Positions 15,595-18,422 of a stretch of 18,422 nt of DNA are shown piece after piece (the stretch's first letter is position 1; each line of letters begins with the position of its first letter). Source of the DNA: JAQVEB01 sp028698105 (lineage in GTDB: Bacteria > Bacteroidota > Bacteroidia > Bacteroidales > Dysgonomonadaceae); NCBI GenBank assembly GCA_964293155.1, contig CAXYYA010000055.1, forward strand, positions 1 to 18,422, given 5' to 3'. The notes under the pieces are model-generated. The model did no database searches, was not told the origin of the DNA, and worked only from the letters and a program-made list of their open reading frames with translations. The position numbers and the translations under genes are program-made.

Positions 15595-15624
15595 TGTATC
15601 TTTACAAAACCGACAAAACAGAAA

Positions 15625-16332
15625 ATGAACAACCCTACCCTCTATTTGATCCCGGTAATGCTGGGCGACACCGAGCCCGATGATGTTTTGCCACGCCGTA
15701 ACACGGAAATTATTTCCAATTTGCACCATTTCATCGTGGAAAATGTGCGTTCCGCACGGCGGTTTCTGAAGAAATGCAATCCCGATATCAACATTGATTC
15801 ACTGACCTTTTACGAACTGAACAAGCATACCGACGGCAATGAAATATCGGGTTTTCTCTTGCCGATGAAAGCGGGACAAAACGTGGGTTTGCTTTCCGAA
15901 GCCGGTTGCCCCGCTGTTGCCGATCCCGGCGCCGACGTCGTGGCTATCGCGCAACGCGAAGGCTACAAAGTGGTTCCGCTTGTCGGGCCATCGTCTATGC
16001 TCATGGCGATCATGGCATCGGGGTTCAACGGACAGAGCTTCGCGTTTCACGGTTATCTGCCCATTGATAATGCGGAGCGGGTAAAAAAACTCAAACAACT
16101 GGAAGGCCGGGCGTACTCCGAAGACCAAACGCAGCTTTTCATCGAAACGCCATACCGCAACCAACGACTGGCTGAAGATATTTTGCAGCATTGCAAACCG
16201 CAAACGCGCCTTTGCATCGCGATGAATATTTCATGCGCGGATGAGTTCATCGTCACAAAAACCGTAAAAGCCTGGAAAGGCAAACTGCCCGATATGCATA
16301 AAAAACCGTGCGTGTTCCTGATTTACAGATAG
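15625..16332 (+). CDS. RsmI-like SAM-dependent methyltransferase (tetrapyrrole methylase family)
   Basis: This 235-aa protein has the fold of RsmI, which methylates the 2'-O of C1402 in 16S rRNA. Recognisable segments are the start TLYLIPVMLGD, LLSEAGCPAVADPGADVV at about 89-106 (RsmI has SDAGTP-(L/I)-SDPG), PLVGPSSMLMAIMASG at 118-133 (SAM-binding GP loop), FAFHGYLP at 139-146, and LFIETPYRN. Several signature positions differ from canonical RsmI (Cys for Thr in AGTP, Tyr for His in SPHR), and it lacks the C-terminal extension. It may be the second RsmI-type paralogue seen in Bacteroidota rather than RsmI itself, so the target is uncertain. The murB gene follows after a 134-bp structured spacer with no promoter visible, so the two are probably co-transcribed. 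Confidence 0.82.
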   Translation: MNNPTLYLIPVMLGDTEPDDVLPRRNTEIISNLHHFIVENVRSARRFLKKCNPDINIDSLTFYELNKHTDGNEISGFLLPMKAGQNVGLLSEAGCPAVADPGADVVAIAQREGYKVVPLVGPSSMLMAIMASGFNGQSFAFHGYLPIDNAERVKKLKQLEGRAYSEDQTQLFIETPYRNQRLAEDILQHCKPQTRLCIAMNISCADEFIVTKTVKAWKGKLPDMHKKPCVFLIYR

Positions 16333-16343
16333 ATGCTGAGCAC

Positions 16344-16443
16344 GATAGCGCTTTGCTGATAGGCGCTTCGCGCGATAACGGCTACGCCGATAATTATCAC
16401 GAACGAAGTTCGTCTATCGTTCAACCTATCGCGAAGCATTATC
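16344..16443. repeat. 100-bp palindromic GATA/TATC array of mini-dyads
   Basis: GATA occurs at 16344, 16358, 16374 and 16389; TATC at 16395, 16415, 16427 and 16440. The inner pair fuse into the perfect palindrome GATAATTATC at 16389-16398. The outermost boxes are exact mirror positions about 16393.5. Each interval between boxes contains its own dyad, for example GCG-CTT-CGC, GGC-TAC-GCC, and ACGAAC-GAA-GTTCGT at 16399-16413. The outer arms align as GATAnnGCTTnGC(n)GATAGG. The array begins 11 bp after the methyltransferase stop and ends 23 bp before murB. The pattern is directly visible; function is unknown, and I do not recognise the element. Confidence 0.8.
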
Positions 16444-16466
16444 AGTTTTTAGAATAAAAACATATT

Positions 16467-17465
16467 ATGAACATAAAACACAACATACAGCTCCAACCGT
16501 ACAATTCGTTTCGCACAAAGGCCGTTGCCAAACTTTTTTGCGAGCCGGAGACCGAAGCAGAATTGTCGGAAATCCTGCAAACTTACGCCGATGAGCCGAA
16601 ACTGATCCTCGGTGGAGGATATAACCTGTTTTTCACGAAAGATTTCGACGGATTGGTGATAAAACCGGCAATGCGGGGAATAAAAAAACTATCGGAAAAC
16701 GACGATTCCGTTGAAATGGAAGTCGGCGCAGCCGAAAATTGGGACGATTTTGTGTCTTATTGCGTTTCGCACGGATATTCCGGTGTGGAAAACCTGTCGC
16801 TCATTCCGGGTACCGTGGGGGCGGCGCCCATCCAAAACATCGGCGCATACGGAACGGAAGTAAAAGATGTGATCGTGAGCGTGCGGGCCGTGGAAATGGC
16901 ATCAGGGGAATCGTTGGAATTTTCCAACGCAGCATGCGAATTTGAATATCGGAACAGCATTTTCAAACGCATGCGCCATTATGTGATCACGAGTGTGGTT
17001 TTCCGTTTGAGTAAGTCGTTTGCGTACAAAGAAAAGTATGTGGATGTGGGCCGTGAACTGAAGGACCTGTCCCATCCTACCCTGCGGCAGGTGCGCGATG
17101 CCATCATTCGTATCCGTACCCGAAAACTCCCCGACGCCACTTTGTTACCCAACGCCGGAAGCTTTTTCAAAAATCCGGTTCTGACGAAGGAAGAAAAAGA
17201 AAGGTTACTGGCTAAACTGCCCGATGCGCCTGTTTACAACGTGGGCGAGAACGATTTTAAAACTTCGGCAGCCTATTTAATCGAAAAAGCGGGTTACAAA
17301 GGAAAACGAAAAGGGGACGTAGGCATTTACGAGCATCATGCACTCATCATCGTGAACCACGGTACCGAAAACGGCCGGGAGATAGCCGATTTTATGCGCG
17401 AAGTGCAAAACACGGTCTTCCGGCAATTCGGCGTAATGCTTGAACCGGAAGTATGGGTGTTTTGA
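16467..17465 (+). CDS. murB: UDP-N-acetylenolpyruvoylglucosamine reductase
   Basis: MurB is a FAD enzyme that reduces UDP-GlcNAc-enolpyruvate with NADPH to UDP-MurNAc, an early cytoplasmic step of peptidoglycan synthesis. The 332-aa length and arrangement fit the type I (E. coli-like) form. FAD-binding segments are YNSFRTKA (12-19), LILGGGYNLFF (47-56) and IPGTVGAAPIQNIGAYG (113-129). Catalytic positions are R162 in YRNSIFK, S232 in NAGSFFKNP, and a Glu in the C-terminal LEPEV (325-329). Substrate-binding LIEKAGYKGKRKGDVG is also present. No -7 box is seen in the 23 bp between the palindromic array and the ATG, so it is probably read through from the methyltransferase gene. Identification is firm. 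Confidence 0.95.
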   Translation: MNIKHNIQLQPYNSFRTKAVAKLFCEPETEAELSEILQTYADEPKLILGGGYNLFFTKDFDGLVIKPAMRGIKKLSENDDSVEMEVGAAENWDDFVSYCVSHGYSGVENLSLIPGTVGAAPIQNIGAYGTEVKDVIVSVRAVEMASGESLEFSNAACEFEYRNSIFKRMRHYVITSVVFRLSKSFAYKEKYVDVGRELKDLSHPTLRQVRDAIIRIRTRKLPDATLLPNAGSFFKNPVLTKEEKERLLAKLPDAPVYNVGENDFKTSAAYLIEKAGYKGKRKGDVGIYEHHALIIVNHGTENGREIADFMREVQNTVFRQFGVMLEPEVWVF

Positions 17466-17474
17466 GCGAAGGGC

Positions 17475-17488
17475 GGAGAGCAGAGAGC
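17475..17488. repeat. Purine-rich heptamer pair GGAGAGC/AGAGAGC after the murB stop
   Basis: GGAGAGC at 17475-17481 and AGAGAGC at 17482-17488 form two 7-bp units, 9 bp after the murB TGA, followed by AAAG. Base composition and period recall the heptamers at 4135-4155 and 6965-7000, but with only two copies the call is weak. Confidence 0.45.
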
Positions 17489-17496
17489 AAAGATTT

Positions 17497-17592
17497 TTTA
17501 TGTAATTCATAAAATGCGATTTATAGATTTGCATAAAATAATGGATGAATTTATGTAATTTGTAAAATGTGATTTATAGATTTGCATAAAAT
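17497..17592. repeat. Direct repeat of 43 bp, two copies, 53-bp period
   Basis: Copy one is 17497-17539 and copy two 17550-17592, separated by 10 bp. They differ at three of 43 positions. Each begins TTTATGTAATT and ends GATTTGCATAAAAT. Copy one also contains the dyad TTTATG-TAATT-CATAAA, which copy two has lost. The pair sits between murB and the CPBP gene. With 43 AT-rich bases and only two copies it is not a CRISPR; it could be a duplicated regulatory segment or a transposition scar. Confidence 0.85.
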
Positions 17593-17619
17593 CATTCGAC
17601 GTTTTCAATCGAAAAATCT

Positions 17620-17627
17620 TAAATTTG
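17620..17627 (+). promoter_or_regulatory. -7 promoter element of the CPBP gene
   Basis: TAAATTTG matches TAnnTTTG exactly and ends 19 nt before the ATG at 17647. No -33 box is seen at normal spacing. The position supports 17647 as the original start of the frameshifted gene. Confidence 0.5.
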
Positions 17628-17646
17628 CAAAATACGTAGGATCTGA

Positions 17647-18386
17647 ATGAAAAGCGAATTCAACAGTTTCTGGAGCAAACATTTCCGTTTCGATTGGAAA
17701 TTCGGGCTTATCTTACTTTTCACCGTCTGTGCAGTCCGTTTCGCGATGGTGCTGAAAGCAAATGTGGAAATAATTATTCCGCCATCTCGTATATCATGGT
17801 TTTTTCAGCTCTCACGCCGTTTATTTTTCTTTCGAAACACGGAAGAAAACAAATCGGATTGGTAAAGCCACAGAAACCAACGTGGTTATTATATAGTTTT
17901 TTGATCGGAATTTTACTGGCGCTCGCACTCTTCTTTATCGGCTATCTGATGTACGCAACAAGGCTCGAAAACTGGTATGTTTACATCGGAAATTCCTATA
18001 CAATACCTGAAGGAGTCGCAGGAAAGGAAAAGTTTATCTTTTTTCTCATTTTCGCATCCGCAGGAATGACTTTCAGTCCGATAGGAGAAGAATTGTTTTT
18101 CAGAGGAATTATCCATGAAAGTTTTTCAAAATCCTTCGGTGATCAGAAAGCATCATTGATTGATAGTTCGGCTTTTGCTCTAACACATCTTTCGCATTTT
18201 GGCATTGTTTACGTATCCGGCGTCTGGAAATTTCTGTTTATTCCATCTATTATGTGGATGACAGGCATGTTTGTGGCAAGTTTGTTGTTTTTCCATAGCC
18301 GAAAAAAAAGCGGATCCATTTTGGGAGCGATTGTCTGTCACGCAGGATTCAATCTGGGTATGATATTTATGCGAATCCAGAGTTGA
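17647..18386 (+). pseudogene. CPBP-family (Abi/CaaX-like) intramembrane metalloprotease gene, frameshifted
   Basis: Two overlapping frames together make one CPBP protein. The first, from ATG 17647, reads sensibly to about KANV (codon ending 17766). The second continues from about 17766 with GNNYSAISYIMVFSALTP to the TGA at 18384. Adding one base near the GG at 17766-17767 would join them into about 246 aa, a normal family length. Catalytic motifs downstream are intact: GEELFFRG (E148 and E149 of the composite), FALTH, and HAGFN. Several membrane helices are present. The first frame alone stops at 17865 after 72 aa and the second has no good start, so as written no full protein is made. The cause could be a real mutation or a base-call error in the short G run. 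The gene looks AT-richer than its neighbours. Family certain; broken state needs confirmation. Confidence 0.8.
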
Positions 18387-18393
18387 AAACTCT
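18379..18393 (+). terminator. Weak hairpin at the CPBP stop codon
   Basis: AGAGTT-GAA-AACTCT is a perfect 6-bp stem with a 3-base loop that overlaps the TGA stop (18384-18386). The sequence after it is AT-rich but lacks a clean T run, so termination here is doubtful. The remaining bases to 18422 show no gene. Confidence 0.3.
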
Positions 18394-18422
18394 AAATTCA
18401 ATGTTAATTTAATTTGTTTATA

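Noticed and set aside
17497..17592. Two direct repeats separated by a short spacer, possibly a minimal CRISPR
   Set aside because: The repeats are 43 bp and AT-rich, the spacer is only 10 bp, there are only two copies, and no cas gene is nearby.
1..18422. Complete defence, secretion or mobile system
   Set aside because: No integrase, transposase, toxin-antitoxin pair, restriction enzyme or phage gene is recognisable. The CPBP protease, rhomboid and NUDIX genes are single, dispersed and typical of Bacteroidota chromosomes.

Overview
The window looks like a chromosomal segment of a Bacteroidota bacterium, most likely order Bacteroidales. Two lines of evidence support this. First, many genes are preceded by the Bacteroidota sigma-ABfr -7 element TAnnTTTG (TACCTTTG, TATATTTG, TATCTTTG, TACTTTTG, TAAATTTG), usually 16-31 nt before the start codon. 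Second, the gene content is typical of that group: a DUF4922 protein, NspC-type carboxy(nor)spermidine decarboxylase, and tandem YncE-propeller/alkaline-phosphatase fusions. I see no rRNA, tRNA, insertion sequence, phage gene or CRISPR array. The genus cannot be fixed from the sequence alone.

Layout. 1-139: leader with a probable promoter for a gene off the left edge and one for the first operon. 140-4137 (+): a tight three-gene operon of a DUF4922 HIT-like protein, a soluble tandem-USP protein resembling the cytoplasmic tail of CPA2 cation/proton antiporters, and a 740-aa TPR protein. 4148-6354 (-): nadD, a GlsB/YeaQ small membrane protein with a strong hairpin terminator, and nspC. 6534-7866 (+): a secreted cupin and a secreted TIM-barrel sugar isomerase/epimerase-like protein, then a terminator. 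8016-9480 (+): an EamA transporter overlapping a NUDIX hydrolase. 9534-14673 (-): two tandem, overlapping paralogues that each fuse a YVTN/YncE beta-propeller to a PF04185-like phosphoesterase; the first is secreted and the second is a lipoprotein. 14913-17465 (+): rhomboid protease, an RsmI-like tetrapyrrole-family methyltransferase, and murB. 17647-18386 (+): a CPBP/Abi intramembrane protease gene broken by an apparent one-base frameshift.

Most genes are housekeeping or envelope functions: NAD synthesis, polyamine synthesis, peptidoglycan precursor synthesis, rRNA-type methylation, and surface or periplasmic hydrolases. I see no complete novel defence or mobile system. The least explained material lies between genes. 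A 100-bp array at 16344-16443 has four GATA boxes, a central GATAATTATC and mirror-image TATC boxes, with a small dyad between each pair. Purine-rich 7-bp tandem repeats lie on or just after three stop codons (4135, 6965, 17475). A 43-bp direct repeat pair lies at 17497-17592. The stand-alone antiporter-tail protein and the frameshifted CPBP gene are the main protein-level oddities.

Four gene starts were moved downstream of the longest open frame (cupin 6534, EamA 8016, rhomboid 14913, methyltransferase 15625) because a -7 element lies inside or across the longer frame. The NUDIX start was moved to 8923 on overlap and homology grounds.
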